Source of the DNA: Liolophura sinensis | Taxonomy: Eukaryota; Mollusca; Polyplacophora; Chitonida; Chitonidae | DNA length: 64,000 nt | Assembly (NCBI RefSeq): GCF_032854445.1 | Contig: NC_088304.1 | Coordinates: forward strand, 16,937,704 to 17,001,703 | Reading direction: 5' to 3' | In this document: positions 49,201 through 61,578 of the stretch, in pieces | How the letters are laid out: every line of letters starts with the position of its first letter | Position numbering within the stretch: position 1 is the stretch's first letter | Made by a program: the position numbers and the translations under genes | Notes under the pieces: generated by a model | What the model was told of the DNA's origin: nothing | The model's database searches: none | Seen by the model: only the letters and a program-made list of their open reading frames with translations

Positions 49201-52200
49201 AGAAAAAATTGGAGCAGATGATTACAGCCCAGAAGAAATGCATGGAAAGCATTGCCCATCATCGCTACAGGATCAAGAAAATCAACGAGTCTCTAAAAAA
49301 GTGCGTTGTTACAGCGTATCTTAATGGAACTAGCTGTGTGTCGTATGTTTCTTGTTTGGTTTATTCCTTTGCAAATGATACTGCTGTGAGTATGGGAAGT
49401 TATTTATTATCTCTGGCGTGCTAGTGCAGCGTAATGACCCAGGAGCCTCTCATCAATGCGGTCGCTGTAAGTTCAAGTCCAGCTTATGCTGGCTTCCTCT
49501 CTGGCCATGCATAGGAAGGTCAGCAACCTGCGGATGGTCATGATTTTCCCACCATAATGCTGGCTGCCATCATACAGGTGAAATTCTTGAGTACAGCATA
49601 AAACACAAGTTAAAATAAATCAAGATACGTGAAACGCTTAGTTTCTTTACATGGAGTATAGGATGTAGCCTAACTTCTGAGGGTGTTAAAATGGCTTTAA
49701 GGGGGCCTCTGTGGCTCAGTTGGTTAGCGCACTAACGCAGCATAATAACCCAGGAGCTTCTCACCAATGTGGTTGCTGTGAGTTCAGCTCATGCTGGCTT
49801 CCTCTCAGGCCATACGTGGGAAGGTCTTTCAGCAACCTGCGGATGGCTGTGGGTTTCCCCCGGGTTCTACCCGGTTTCCTCCCACCATAATGCTTGCCGC
49901 CGCCTTATAAGTGAAATATTCTTGAGTACGGCATAAAACACCAATCAAATAAATAAATAAATAAAATGGCTTTAAAGTACATTTTGTCTAAGGCCTCAGG
50001 TGTTAGTATGGAAATTAAGTAGCCTGTTGATATGACGTCATTGGTCAGCATTATCAGTGATTGTTGGGGGTTGAGCTGGATCGGGGTGCCCAGTATGTTC
50101 ATCAGTGACGTTATTTCCCAGTATTCCCCATCACTGATGGAAGATATGCACAAGAGGGGTTATTAAGAAATATGAAATATGCCTCAGATATGTATTTTTC
50201 TTTTCATTTTCCTGAAGCCATACTCTTCATTTTATACTACTTTTTCATGTTTTCTCTAAAGTACTACTCCAAAGAATTTCTTTGTCATCAAAAAATGAAA
50301 GTGAGGTGCATGTAAATGTTTTTCAACATGAACTGGTTAAAAAGTTTTTAAGCTTTTGTTTTTCTAGCGTTTGTTTTCATGTTGATGTTTTTTTTTTTTT
50401 GTTTTTTTTTTTTTTTTGACTGTTTTCGGTCATTGTGGCATTCTGCAAAGTTGTTTGCCCTCCATAATTTCTGTTCACACTTATGAATGATGTAACATCA
50501 CTATTTTGATTAACTTATTTCTCACTAGGTCATTTCAACCCATGTGAAAAAGAAATGTACTCCAGGATAATTAATCTAAGTATGAAGCTGTAGTTTTCAT
50601 TCTCCATTGACAGTCGTAGACTTGATAGAAAGCACCATAAAGCTCCGTCTCGTATTTACAGTGGACTGGTATAATTTTACTGCACATTTTATTAAAATAA
50701 AGTATATATAAAATTCAGTGTACAGAAAAGAGCTCTGAGCTGAATTAAATTCCCCATATCAAATAAATTGAGAGAAAAATGTGTTACTATCCCAAAAAAA
50801 ATTTCAGCAGGATCATTTTCTATTGCCTACAGCGTCTTTCTTTGATGAGTGTCAGTTAGATCTAGAATTTTTAATGGCCTCTTTTTTGAAATATTGAACA
50901 CTGAGACAAAGTGTATGTTACAATAAGGTTTTCTGGATGTGGAGGTTATTTTGTAGACCATTGAAAGGCTTTATTTGAGCTCTGATGTATGTTGTATAGT
51001 AGGCCACACTTCACCTCCAAACAGTTTGAACTACATGTAGCTCTTGGGTCAGAATTGGGTTTCTAAAAATATATATTCACCTGAAACACAGTCTTTCAAG
51101 GTAAGGGAATACATTATGTGGTATTTTATATCCTGGACATGCAGTTAGAGGGGCTATGCTGTGGCGGTAGCCATAGAGGTCACAAGTACTACATTTATTC
51201 CAAGCATCCTGAAAAATGTGAATCTCTGAAAAAGCCTGGAAAATTAGATGTAGATGTAGTTATTTGAGTGCGGTTTGCTTTTCATGCTGACATAGAATCA
51301 TGAGTGTGGTTTGCTTTTCATGCTGACAGAGAACCATGAGTGTGGTTTGCTTTTCATGCTGACAGAGAATCATGAGTGGTTTGCTTTTCATGCTGACAGA
51401 GAATCAAGACATCAGCAGTCTGCTGAAGACAAGAGCCAGATTAAAGATCTTCAACAGAAAATAAAAGAGAGAAAGGAGGCATTTCATGAGATGGAGGAAA
51501 TATTGCCCCATAAAAATGGGTATGTCCCACTTTGACAGAAGAAAGCAAGAATTTTGGATTAATTTTTGTGCGAATTGCTCATAATTATGTTTCATCATTT
51601 TCAAATTGTTTACCAAGGTTAATTTTTTTTTGGTGAGAAATCAGAGTCAACCATCTTTGTATTTCTTTTGTTCTGCTAGCATTCTTACTTTTCCATGACT
51701 TCCCGGTCGGATTCAAAGTAATCTATCAATGTGTAATTTTGTTTCACAATTCACGTACATGTATACTGTAAGCTTTTTCTTGTGTTTACAGCACTATATT
51801 TTTCTGCTTTCCTTTTACAGACTGTATTTGTTGACTTCTGTATGTTTCAGACCTTACCTGAAGATAATCCTGGGGGAAGTGAATGTATCTCTACTTAATA
51901 AAGCAGACAAGTGAGGATTTTGCTCAATAGTTTGCTAAAATTTACTTATTTGATCCTTATATTACTAGAACTTGTAAAAACAGATGAATGCCTAATTTAT
52001 GGATGGATCACTGAGTGATGCCTGAAAATGTCGAAACTTATCTGAAATAGTCTTTTTCCAAGCAGTAGACAGGTCTTGAAGTTCCCTGTACACACCTTGT
52101 TCTGTCCGTTTGTCAGGTGGGGTGAGTGAGTGAGTGCTAGGGGTTTAACATCGTGCTTAACAATTTTTCAGTCATATGACGACGAAGGAATCCTTAGAGT

Positions 52201-55200
52201 GCATGTAATGTGCCTCCTTGTTGCAGGACAGATTTCCACCGCTCTTTTATCTAGTGCTGCTTCACTGAGACGCCTTATTAAAGACAAGTAAGACACCTCG
52301 CCCGAGCCATTATATTGATACGGGTTAACCATTTTGTTGTACTATCCCCTTCATGCTGAACGTCAAGCGAGGAAGCTATAACTTACTCTTTTAAGGTCTT
52401 AGGTGTGACTCGGCCCAGGATTGACCCTGGATCTAACGCCCCCCAAGTGGATGATCTAGCAACTGTGCTATCGGGACCGGTAGGTCCTATTGTCAGGTAG
52501 AAAACAAGGCCGAGCTGTGTTGTCTCTTTACCTACTAGTTCTGTGTTTTCAGAGTTTTGCACCTGTTCATTCATTAGGCGAGACAGAGATTTTCCACTGT
52601 ATTTTTGGACTTATGTTTGAAGTGCACCTTGTATTGTTATATGACAAACTCATTTGAGGAGAATCCTGAAACTCATTCGCTACGTTGTTTATGTGAGCCC
52701 ACATGTCAGATTCGAAAATCAGCCTGATCTCTCTTGCATGTTTAATGGATTCTGTTATTCTCATTGGTTGTTGATTTCTGTGTAATGATTAGTGTAAATA
52801 TTGATTGACAGAGGCATTACTTATGGATAACAATTCCTGGATCCCAAATCCAGGAATTGTTATCCATAAGTAATGCCTCTGTCAATAAATCCAGGAATTG
52901 TTATCCATAAGTAATGCCTCTGTCAATAAATCCAGGAATTGTTATCCATAAGTAATGCCTCTGTCAGTCTATACCATCCCAATTCCTAAATGCCTCTGAA
53001 AGAAGCCGTAGTGTAAATATTGTCTGTCTGTTTTTTCAAAACATTATATTTAAAAAAATCCAGGCAGATCCGAACATAAATTTTGAGTATTTAACTATTC
53101 CCCTTAATCTGAGGATGTGGCTTAAATACCATGCTCCATGTACAGGTAGAACTGCAAAAAGATTGTCTGAGTTTTGTGATAAAATTTTGCGTATTTAATG
53201 ATTTCCTTCATTCTTATTGGTTGATGTTTTCCATGCTGTAGTGCTCAAAAAATTATCTTGAAAGTGATAAAATTTTGTGCACAAGTTTATTTTATGCAAC
53301 ATCAGGTCAAGTATGAAAAACATTGGGATCTATGCACAAGGTTTGCACATTTTTCTTTGATTCGGATGTGTTGATTTATGTGATTTACTTGACCAAATTT
53401 TCACATGTTCATTTTATAGACTTTGAGGTCAATTTCGATTACCACCTTGATCCATTCATAAGCTTTGAACTGAACATTATATTATACACAATTTTGAAAT
53501 TGTGTATAATAGTTATCATGCTCTTGGATGTGTGTGAATTATATGCTCTCTGATTATCAAAAGCAGGATTTGGAGTCCTCGATCCTCATAATCCTTGATT
53601 GTATCCTCGCTTGTTTGACAGATTTCAGTACAAGCAGGAGTATGAGCGCTTCAAGCTAGTGGTGACATATGTGGTGATGATCCTGTCTCTCCTGGTCCTA
53701 TCTGTCAGCTATCATAGGTTAGTATATCTCCCCCACCAAAGACAGCTTCTCTGGTTAGGCTACTATGAAGTGTCTCAAAATCAGCTTCCTCGCAGTTGAT
53801 AAATTGATTGATACCTGTGTTGAATACTGCATTTGAGAATATTTCTTTTGCATGATTACCATGAGTTTCATGGACTGAGAAGGTGGCTGGCGTTAATCCA
53901 CCAGTCTGACACTATACAGTACAGCTAGATGCCTTGCGAATGTCCTAAGCTCGTTTTGGCTGCACGATCCATGTATGATGGACTAACCATGGTGTCCTAC
54001 GCCCATCTTGGCTGCACAGTCCTTGTATCATAGACTAACCCATGGTGTCTTATGCCCCTCTTGGCTGCACGGTCTGTGTATGATAGACTAACCATGGTCT
54101 CCTACACCCATCTTGGCTGTACGGTCCGTTTATCATGGACTAACCATGGTGTCCTTCACACATCTTGGCTGCACAATCTGTGTATGACGGACTAACTGTG
54201 GCCTGGGTCCATGTGTTATGGACTAAGCGTGGGCGGGGTCCATGTGTGGTGGACTAACGATGGTTGTCAGTGTGTGATGGACTAACCATGGTCGGGGTCT
54301 GTGTATGATGGACTAACCATGGGTGGGGTCCCTGTATGATGGACTTACCATGGTCGGGGTCTGTGTATGATGGACTAACCATGGGTGGGGTCCCTGTATG
54401 ATGGACTAACCATGGGTGGGGTCCCTGTATGATGGACTTACCATGGGTGGGGTCCCTGTATGATGGACTTACCATGGTCGGGGTCTGTGTATGATGGACT
54501 AACCATGGGTGGGGTCCCTGTATGATGGACTTACCATGGTCGGGGTCTGTGTATGATGGACTAACCATGGGTGGGGTCCCTGTATGATGGACTAACCATG
54601 GGTGGGGTCCCTGTATGATGGACTTACCATGGGTGGGGTCCCTGTATGATGGACTTACCATGGGTGGGGTCCCTGTATGATGGACTTACCATGGGTGGGG
54701 TCCCTGTATGATGGACTTACCATGGTTGGGGTCTGTGTATGATGGACTAACCATGGGTGGGGTCCCTGTATGATGGACTAACCATGGTCGGGGTCTGTGT
54801 ATGATGGACTAACCATGGGTGGGGTCCCTGTATGATGGACTTACCATGGGTGGGGTCCCTGTATGATGGACTTACCATGGTTGGGGTCTGTGTTTGATGG
54901 ACTAACCATGGGTGGGGTCCCTGTATGATGGACTAACCATGGTCGGGGTCTGTGTATGATGGACTAACCATGGGTGGGGTCCCTGTATGATGGACTTACC
55001 ATGGTTGGGGTCTGTGTATGATGGACTTACCATGGTCAAGGCCCATGTGTCATGGACTAACCACGGTTTCGGCCTGTGATGATGGACTAACCATGGTCCT
55101 GTCTTGTTTAATTCCCCGTACATCATAGTCATCCAGGGCTACATACATCATTTGTGTACATGTCTGTGTAGGATCCGATCACGATGTGGGTATCATGGTA

Positions 55201-58200
55201 CCATAGTGGGTGTACATGTATGATCAATGCCTTACGACATTAAGAACGAGTACATACAGGTATATACACCCTAACAGTGCCTTTTGCTACAACAGTGTTG
55301 CAATTTCATGCAGATTTTGTCACTAAAACCTCCAGTTTCAACCTCTGTTTGTGTACCCTGTCCCGGTCACAATAGCTGAAGGGTATTTAACTAGGGTCCT
55401 ACTCTACTTTACCTTTGCAACATATGTCAGATGGACAGAATGTTTTCTCTTACAGCAACTCAAACGTGTATATGACTTGCTCCCCAACAAATGTAATGTA
55501 AGACCAACCAAATCGCCTCGCAAGCTCTGTCGCTGGCTTGCTGTCATTTTAATGCTGAAAAAGCCAAGAGAACGGTTTAGGCCAGGAAATCTGAAATTTT
55601 CTTGTCCGCGGTTGGGATTCAAAGAACACCAGTGCATTTCAATGATTCAGGGCCAAGCATCTCCAGATGCATGGTGACAACCCATACCCAGGTACAAGTC
55701 ATGTTGCAGTGGCTGGTCTCCCTGCCCTTAAACCTGACTGCTGTGCCAGGTGTAAGTGGGATTTGGGAAGAATAACAATGACTGTTTTGAGTTTTGCATC
55801 ACTATGCAATGCTCTGAACCTGTCATGTGTGAAAAAAAAAAAAAGCACATGGACATTTATTCTTATATACAGACATTTATACTGGTTGTGGGATAGAACG
55901 TCAGTACTTACCAAAGGTTGGTGGTTTACGCTGGGCACACAGGTTTCGTAACCATAAAACTGATCACCTTTCTGTAAGTGAAAAAAAAAATGAGGATGGT
56001 ATTAAACACCAATCAAATAAATCAGATACATCAGGTGGGTTGACACTTATGTGGCAAAGATTTGTGGTTACCTACAGTGCAGTTCCACTCTCTCAAGAAA
56101 GTAACTGCTGACATTCTTGGACTTGGATGAGGTAAAATATGATTCACACAAATAAATTTACTTGTACAGGTATGAATTATTATTCCACATCAGACAAAAT
56201 ACTTCACTTTTCATTGGCCAGCCGTATAGGGGTCACGTGGGGGTCACATGTAGAACTTGTAGGCTCCTATATTCCCTGGGCATCAACACTTACCGGCCAG
56301 GCAAGGCTGCACTATTTATTAAATCATGACTGCTAGTTTAGCATTGGTATACCACAAAGAATAGTCAACTTCTTATGAAGCTGTGTTGATTACAGATGGC
56401 TGGATGCAACATTGCACTTCCTGCTGGTCTGGTACTACTGCACATTGACTATCAGGGAAAATATACTGCGTGTTAATGGCTCAAGGTATGTATAAAGCAA
56501 AAGTTTTTTTGTGACTTGAATACATGCATTTTTCAAGATCAAAGTTTGGTGTTAACATTTACATATAGTCTGATTGTGACAAGATAGAATTTAATGGGGG
56601 AGTCTTAAGACTGTGTCATGTGACTTAGGCAATTTTCTCTGTAGTTGATTTACCCATCACCTGACTCGCGGGCTTTTTCACAGACAAAAGGACACCCCTT
56701 TGTATCAGGAATTTCTTCAGTTCACAAACACTCGGCTTCCCTTCTCAGCTATGAATTCCTCAAATTCACCCCTAAAGGAAGCATCATAAGATTTTGGAGA
56801 ACAGTCAATTACTAACATCCCTGGTCTGTCTAGTTACTCTTTAACAGTACTTAGCGTTTCAGGCACCTCACTGTTAAAATCCCGAGCTGTCGACCATCCC
56901 AAATGTAAATATCCATCCATCTTTCAGCAAACTCAACTTGTCTGGTGAATCCAAGTTCCCAAAATGGCCACTGTTTCCTGGGCAGGTTGGGCTTGCTGAA
57001 ATATTGACAGCCCTGGGAGGCTAGTAATCAACCAATTAATTGTTTCCGAAATTTTACCTTGCTTCCTTTAGGGATGATTGAGAGCATATCGTGAAACTTG
57101 GGCTTGTGTCAATGAATTTGTAATAAGTGCAATTAAAGCCTAGGCAGGTTGTAGGTTATCAACGGCACTATTTCTTTAAGTGTAATTTTTTTTTTAGTTT
57201 AGAATGGAATTTTACTAACAACAGTTTAAAACACAGGTTAATTATCTGGTTTGTTAAGGGAGAAGAAACATACAGATGATGTGTGAACTGTTGTGAATCT
57301 GACAATTACAAATGACTCTGTATCTATGAGGCTTGTTGTTCTTTTCCTTCCCCAACAGGGTGAAAGGTTGGTGGGTAACCCACCACTTCATTTCCACTGT
57401 ATGTGCTGGCATTATATTAATTTGGTGAGTGATTACTCCTCTTTATACAGTACACCCACTTACATGCCATTGTATTTCCGTATTCATATCTGTGTGCTTG
57501 TGTGCCTTTCCCAAGCTTAGTTTCAAAACTAGCTTATACTGGCTTTGGACAGCTTCGGTGGCCTAAAGGTTAGAACGTTCGCCTCGAAGTCAGGAGACCC
57601 CAGGATCAAACTCTGGTCATGTCGTACCAAAGACTTTGAAAATGGCACTTGCTGCTGCCTGGCTTGGCACTTAACACTGAATGATTAGAGCAAGGAAACA
57701 GGACACGTTTGGACGGCACCATGTGACTGAGTGGGTGTAGTGTCATGTCTGGTGTCTTCGGCATGATACTTCAATGGTGGCAGCACTTTGGAAGTATGAA
57801 CTTGCCTTGCCACAAGAAGGCACCAATATATGTACACACACACACCTAATGACTCCTTGTCATATGACTGAAAAGTTGTTAAATAGGATGTCACTTCAGA
57901 CTTCTCTTTCGTTTCACTTGATGTCTGACAGGAACCGTTTCAATTTACTTCATGCATAGAGCTCTTGCTGTGTTAACATTTGTCACACAATGAAATTAGT
58001 AAATGTATTTTCTTCCCTGCTTATAATTGCTTTGATCACTTTGATTACTTAGATCACTTTGATTACTTAGATCACTTTGATCACTTAGATCACTTTGATT
58101 ACTTAGATCACTTTGATCACTTTGATTACTTAGATCACTTTGATTACTTCGATTGTCGTTAAACTGGGTTGAATTTCTGTAAAAGGTCTTTTACAGATTG

Positions 58201-60279
58201 TGCTTCTACTAAACAAAGGAATCAGTGTCAACCAGCACAAAATAAAATATTACCTTGACAAATCTGTGTTTTTGAGAAAGTAAGGAAGACCAATCTCCTT
58301 GTGAACAGTTTCTTTGCGCCCGCGATGGAGCGACTGACAATTAAGTGCTTTATTTTGACCTGGAAAAGCACGTTGCTGTAAACAACGAAGGGAACAGTAT
58401 AAAACCTCTGGATTGGGGTAAAAGGCTAGGAAACAATGGATTCAGAATGCTGGAGAAGGATATATAGATTTGAAATATGCTACAGCAACTGCACTGTATT
58501 GTCTGCCATTTGGATTCATGTACTGTATTGTGTTAAGACAAGTGTATCCCTAGCACTGCTAGGCTGATTGCTTTAAAATGATCTTTAAAACATGTGAGTA
58601 CATATGTATATCTACACGATTAGCACCTAATAGACTATCTTTCTTCCCTGGACCTAGCAGTAATTATAAGAGGAAAACTTGTGTATGATCCAGGGCAAGA
58701 AACTCTTCAAACCTCATCTCTCATTGACCATATGCAGGCCTGCTTTCCTGACACTAAGCGCTGCCGTTTATTACTGGCTGTAATATTACAATGTGCACAC
58801 TCCTTACACATTTTACAGCATATGGGCCACTCACTGGCAAAATTTGTACACAAATCAACGCCAGTGTAACTGGCATCACTGTGATGAGACAGGAAGTGAT
58901 GTCTGAAAACACAAAAACTCTGTCTCAACCTTCTAATTTCTAATATTATTTTATGCAAATTTCTCTTTAAGTAAAATATTATGCTGGACATGATTGTATC
59001 CAAAATGTGGAACAGTTTGATTAATAGTTCTGTGAAAGGACACCAGTCATGACACTAAGCTTAACCAAGCACTGGATCCAAAGGTCAAATTAGCCTAGTA
59101 GTGACAGTGAGGTAAAGCGAGCGTAGAAAGCGGCACATGTGCTGTAAGCAGTGTGTGCAGTTTGCATTGACAGCTCTATACAGAGGCTGAAGCTTGAAAG
59201 CCATAAAACTGCCATCTTTTTTAGTTAAACCTGTTGCGTTTAAAGGTGGAGAAAACCTAGAAATTGCATAAAGCTTGAGTGAAAGAGTGCGAAAAAAAAT
59301 TAGTCGTAAATGTGGCCTTCAATATTTTTTTTTTATTTGTCTTTAAGAGAAAAAGACACTTGAAAATAATTTTTGTATGCTGGGCATTTGGGACCATCTT
59401 TTGCTACACATAGTCTTTGTGTAATACTGTTATAAATGAGAATGTGTAACATGTTTAATAAACATAATTTTCTCTAGAATTTGGTCATTTCAGCCGACAA
59501 ATGTGTTTAACATGGATTTTGGTCATATCTTTATTTTTTAATATATTCATTAAAATTATCATAATTCAGGTTAAATGCATATGTTTCGATATGAAGAAAA
59601 AATTTACATTCAAATATATTTATTAGACATGCATCACATCCTTATTTATTACACTGTTATGCAACATGCAATAAATACCAAAAGGTGATCCCAAATACCC
59701 ATCATACAAAAGTATTTCTTAATACCATTTTTTTTCCTGAAAAAAAAAATCTGAAATAAAAAATATTGAAGACCACATTTGACCCTCTTTCCTCGGATTT
59801 TGGCATTTTTATGTTTTCGTCTCCTTTAAAAGTAAGCGTCAATTAAACTTCGTAATGAACGTGAACTTTTGTGATGAGAATCTTTAATTAACCTTACTGG
59901 TTCTTAATTCTGTTTTCTTTTCTAGGCCAGAAGGTTATACCTATCAAGAATTTCGTACACAGCTGATCTTCTTTTCTTTATATATAAGTAAGTGGTGCTT
60001 CTGTTTTTGAAGGAGATAGCAAGATAACCAAGGTTTATACTAGGCCTTTGTCATTCTTGTACAGGGAACAGTTAAGTTTTCACTGAGTTTTTAACCAAAA
60101 AACATTTGAATGTATTTTGCAAACTAAATTTTAAAGTTTCGAACTTACGTTTAACTAATTAATGTTACAAATAAATATGTCCACAGGTATGGTACAAGTC
60201 ATGCAGTATTATTATCAGAGTGGATCTTTATACAGACTTAGAGCTTTAGGCATGCGGCATACCATGGACATCACAGTAG
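46279..60279 (+). CDS. TMEM120: Transmembrane protein 120 (TACAN family), 3' incomplete
   Basis: Coiled-coil plus six-helix membrane protein of the nuclear envelope/ER; mammalian TMEM120A binds coenzyme A and was proposed as a mechanosensor, which is disputed. Nine plus-strand exons with consistent phases: 46279-46350, 49182-49300, 51400-51519, 51851-51910, 53622-53717, 56396-56485, 57359-57424, 59926-59987, 60187-60279. They code 259 residues; human paralogs have about 340, so the last helices lie beyond the window or were missed. Diagnostic blocks: [83 protein letters not shown]. Exons 1-3 give the coiled coil and the first membrane helix is in exon 5 ([16 protein letters not shown]). Which vertebrate paralog (A or B) it matches cannot be said. 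Confidence 0.96.
48215..48580 (-). repeat. Dispersed repeat with coding-like segment, copy 2
   Basis: Reverse-strand counterpart of 36250-36520 (shared ACAAAAATTATCTATCAA, GATCTGTATTTCCTAGGCTG, CAACATATTTGACAAG). It lies in TMEM120 intron 1. A following 107-codon plus-strand frame (48590-48913) is unrecognised. Confidence 0.6.
49405..49615 (+). mobile_element. SINE family 1, head-truncated and diverged
   Basis: Starts inside the A-box region (GCGTGCTAGTGCAGCGTAAT), keeps the B box AGTTCAAGTCC, loses part of the body and ends in CAGCATAAAACACAAGTTAA. Confidence 0.88.
49697..49965 (+). mobile_element. SINE family 1, full length
   Basis: GGGGCCTCTGTGGCTCAGTT opens the tRNA-like head, and the tail GGCATAAAACACCAATCAAA is followed by TAAA repeats. 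The B box is shortened (GAGTTCAGCTC). It lies in TMEM120 intron 2. Confidence 0.94.
51265..51406 (+). repeat. 36-bp tandem repeat of the TMEM120 exon 3 acceptor
   Basis: Four units begin TGAGTG(T/C)GGTTTGCTTTTCA at 51265, 51301, 51337 and 51373 (the last lacks two bases). Each holds GCTTTTCATGCTGACA(G/T)AG. The last one is the acceptor of exon 3 (51399|51400). The next two copies keep GACAG|AGAA; the first has GACATAG. An exon started at an upstream copy would read A GAA (T/C)CA TGA, a stop in the TMEM120 frame. Confidence 0.92.
51821..51850 (+). other. Possible in-frame alternative acceptor for TMEM120 exon 4
   Basis: Two acceptors lie exactly 30 nt apart: CTTTTACAG ending at 51820 and GTTTCAG ending at 51850. 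Using the first would insert ten codons ([10 protein letters not shown]) with no stop and no phase change. The second gives a protein aligning without a gap to human TMEM120A (KNG-PYL versus KNG-LYL), so I used it. Confidence 0.6.
52112..52475 (-). mobile_element. SINE family 3 (tRNA-derived, CACT-repeat tail)
   Basis: Reversed, the element begins GGTCCCGATAGCACAGTTGC (A box) and GGTCAATCCTGGGC (B box). It continues through GAGGTGTCTTACTTGTC and ends CATATGACTGAAAAATTGTT, GATGTTAAACCCCTAGCACT and CACTCACTC. This is the general layout of a SINE common in bivalve genomes. It lies in TMEM120 intron 4. Confidence 0.85.
52804..52966. repeat. 39-bp perfect palindrome plus two tandem copies
   Basis: The arm 52804-52842 (ATTGACAGAGGCATTACTTA...) is matched exactly, reversed, by 52848-52886, with a 5-nt loop CCCAA. 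The right arm is then repeated directly twice (52887-52927 and 52928-52966; period 41). RNA from this part of TMEM120 intron 4 would form a perfect 39-bp stem. Confidence 0.95.
53925..55130. repeat. Compound minisatellite in TMEM120 intron 5
   Basis: The left part (53925-54200) has about five degenerate units near 58 bp, combining TATGATGGACTAACCATGGT with TCTTGGCTGCACGGTC. From about 54200 on, the unit shortens to about 31 bp (ATGGACTAACCATGGGTGGG plus GTCCCTGTATG) in roughly 28 copies. Two subtypes mix: CATGGGTGGGGTCCCTGT and CATGGTCGGGGTCTGTGT. The reverse strand is open for long stretches only because of the repeat. Confidence 0.92.
57550..57895 (+). mobile_element. SINE family 2 (tRNA-derived)
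   Basis: AGCTTCGGTGGCCTAAAGGT and GTTCGCCTCGAAGTCAGGAG form the tRNA-like head, with B-box-like GGATCAAACTC. The body has AGCAAGGAAACAGGAC and GATACTTCAATGG, and the end is GTCATATGACTGAAAAGTTG. It is the best copy of the family here and lies in TMEM120 intron 7. Confidence 0.9.
58033..58150. repeat. 9-bp tandem repeat
   Basis: About 13 units of GATYACTTW (GATCACTTT, GATTACTTA and mixtures) in TMEM120 intron 7. The matching DHFDYL-type open frame is a by-product. Confidence 0.92.
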
Positions 60280-61546
60280 GTGAGTAGAGTTATTCTTGGT
60301 TCTCATTGACCAATAACTGGATCACAAAGTAATATCCCAGGTTCATGAAACAATAGCCAGTGATCTTGCACATTTGTTCAGTACTTTCGATAGTTATCTC
60401 CCTTTGCATGCTTTGTGTTGCCTTCTTGTTTGTATGGTAAGCAGTTGGATAATGGCTTGCTCAGTTAGCCACATAAAAGTTGAGAGACTTAAGTTACAAC
60501 CCATGGGAATAGAATAGAAAGAAGCACCACACAAAGTTTTCAAATTGTTCAGTGTACATTGGGATTGACCTGTCTGCCTTATGGTGGTAAGTAGGTCAAG
60601 GAGGAAAGGTGGGTTGAAAGGTATTCAGAACCCAGTTGTGTAAGGCTTGCTCACAGAGGCATCTCTATTCACAGCAGGTAACACTCTAGTGTGTTCAAAA
60701 CATCCACACTATGTCTACCAGCTGCACTCTTTGAAAAATACAGGAAATGTAATGTTAACAAAGTTTTTGTTTAGTAAGGGCTCATGGGGCTGTGAATGAG
60801 GGCCTGTTAAACAAACGGGCAGCAGGGTCTTCATACCCTTGACCTGTCAGCACCACCTAAATCGCACGAACCATTGCAAACTAGAAAACCTAATTTCATT
60901 GTTCTGTGGGGGCTGGAAGGCAGTGAAAAAAGCAAAAAATGTCCTGATAGCTGAATAGATTTGCTGTCCTATACATTTGCTGTTTGTTCACTGCTTTTCA
61001 GCTGATAAAAGTGCCTGCTTGTATGCACTCTGTTACCTTGCCACTCCTTTGTTGTGCGCAGAATGTTGAGTTCATGCTTTTTACTCAAAGTAAGTGAGCT
61101 CCAATTTGAGCCAGATAATGCTTAGCCTGGCTCGCATACATGCTCTGAAGAACAGTATCATGCATTGAACACAAAAGACTACATTGACATCGGAGGTTTC
61201 ATTCAGAGTGCAGAGGCATACATGTAGCTGTTATGTCTGGCCAACACACTGGACTATCAGGGCAGGTTGTTCCTCTTATTCTACCTCCATCTTCCATCAC
61301 AGCAGGTTTTCCCTTTTCTTTATTCTTGCGCTGTTTTTGGGGGATATAATAAAACATCACTTGTTGAGAGTTGACAGTTCATGATATCCCATCCCATGGC
61401 ATCCAATATCTGTGTGCCACAGATCTTGCAGCGTCTAAGTCAGAATTAAATATCATAGTGGGTAATTATGTCCAGTCCTTAGAGCAGGTGCTAATAAAAG
61501 TCTGGTCCCGACCATCAAACCCCACCCCACCCCCCCACTCCCACCC

Positions 61547-61578
<32 letters not shown>

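Noticed and set aside
49697-49780. tRNA gene suggested by A and B boxes
   Set aside because: It is the head of a SINE: no closed cloverleaf, and the same head recurs with the SINE body and tail.
54254-55132. Minus-strand frames with [15 protein letters not shown]-type repeats
   Set aside because: They are produced by the 31-bp minisatellite and have no support as coding.
57980-58162. [10 protein letters not shown] repeat protein
   Set aside because: It is a translated 9-bp tandem repeat inside a TMEM120 intron.
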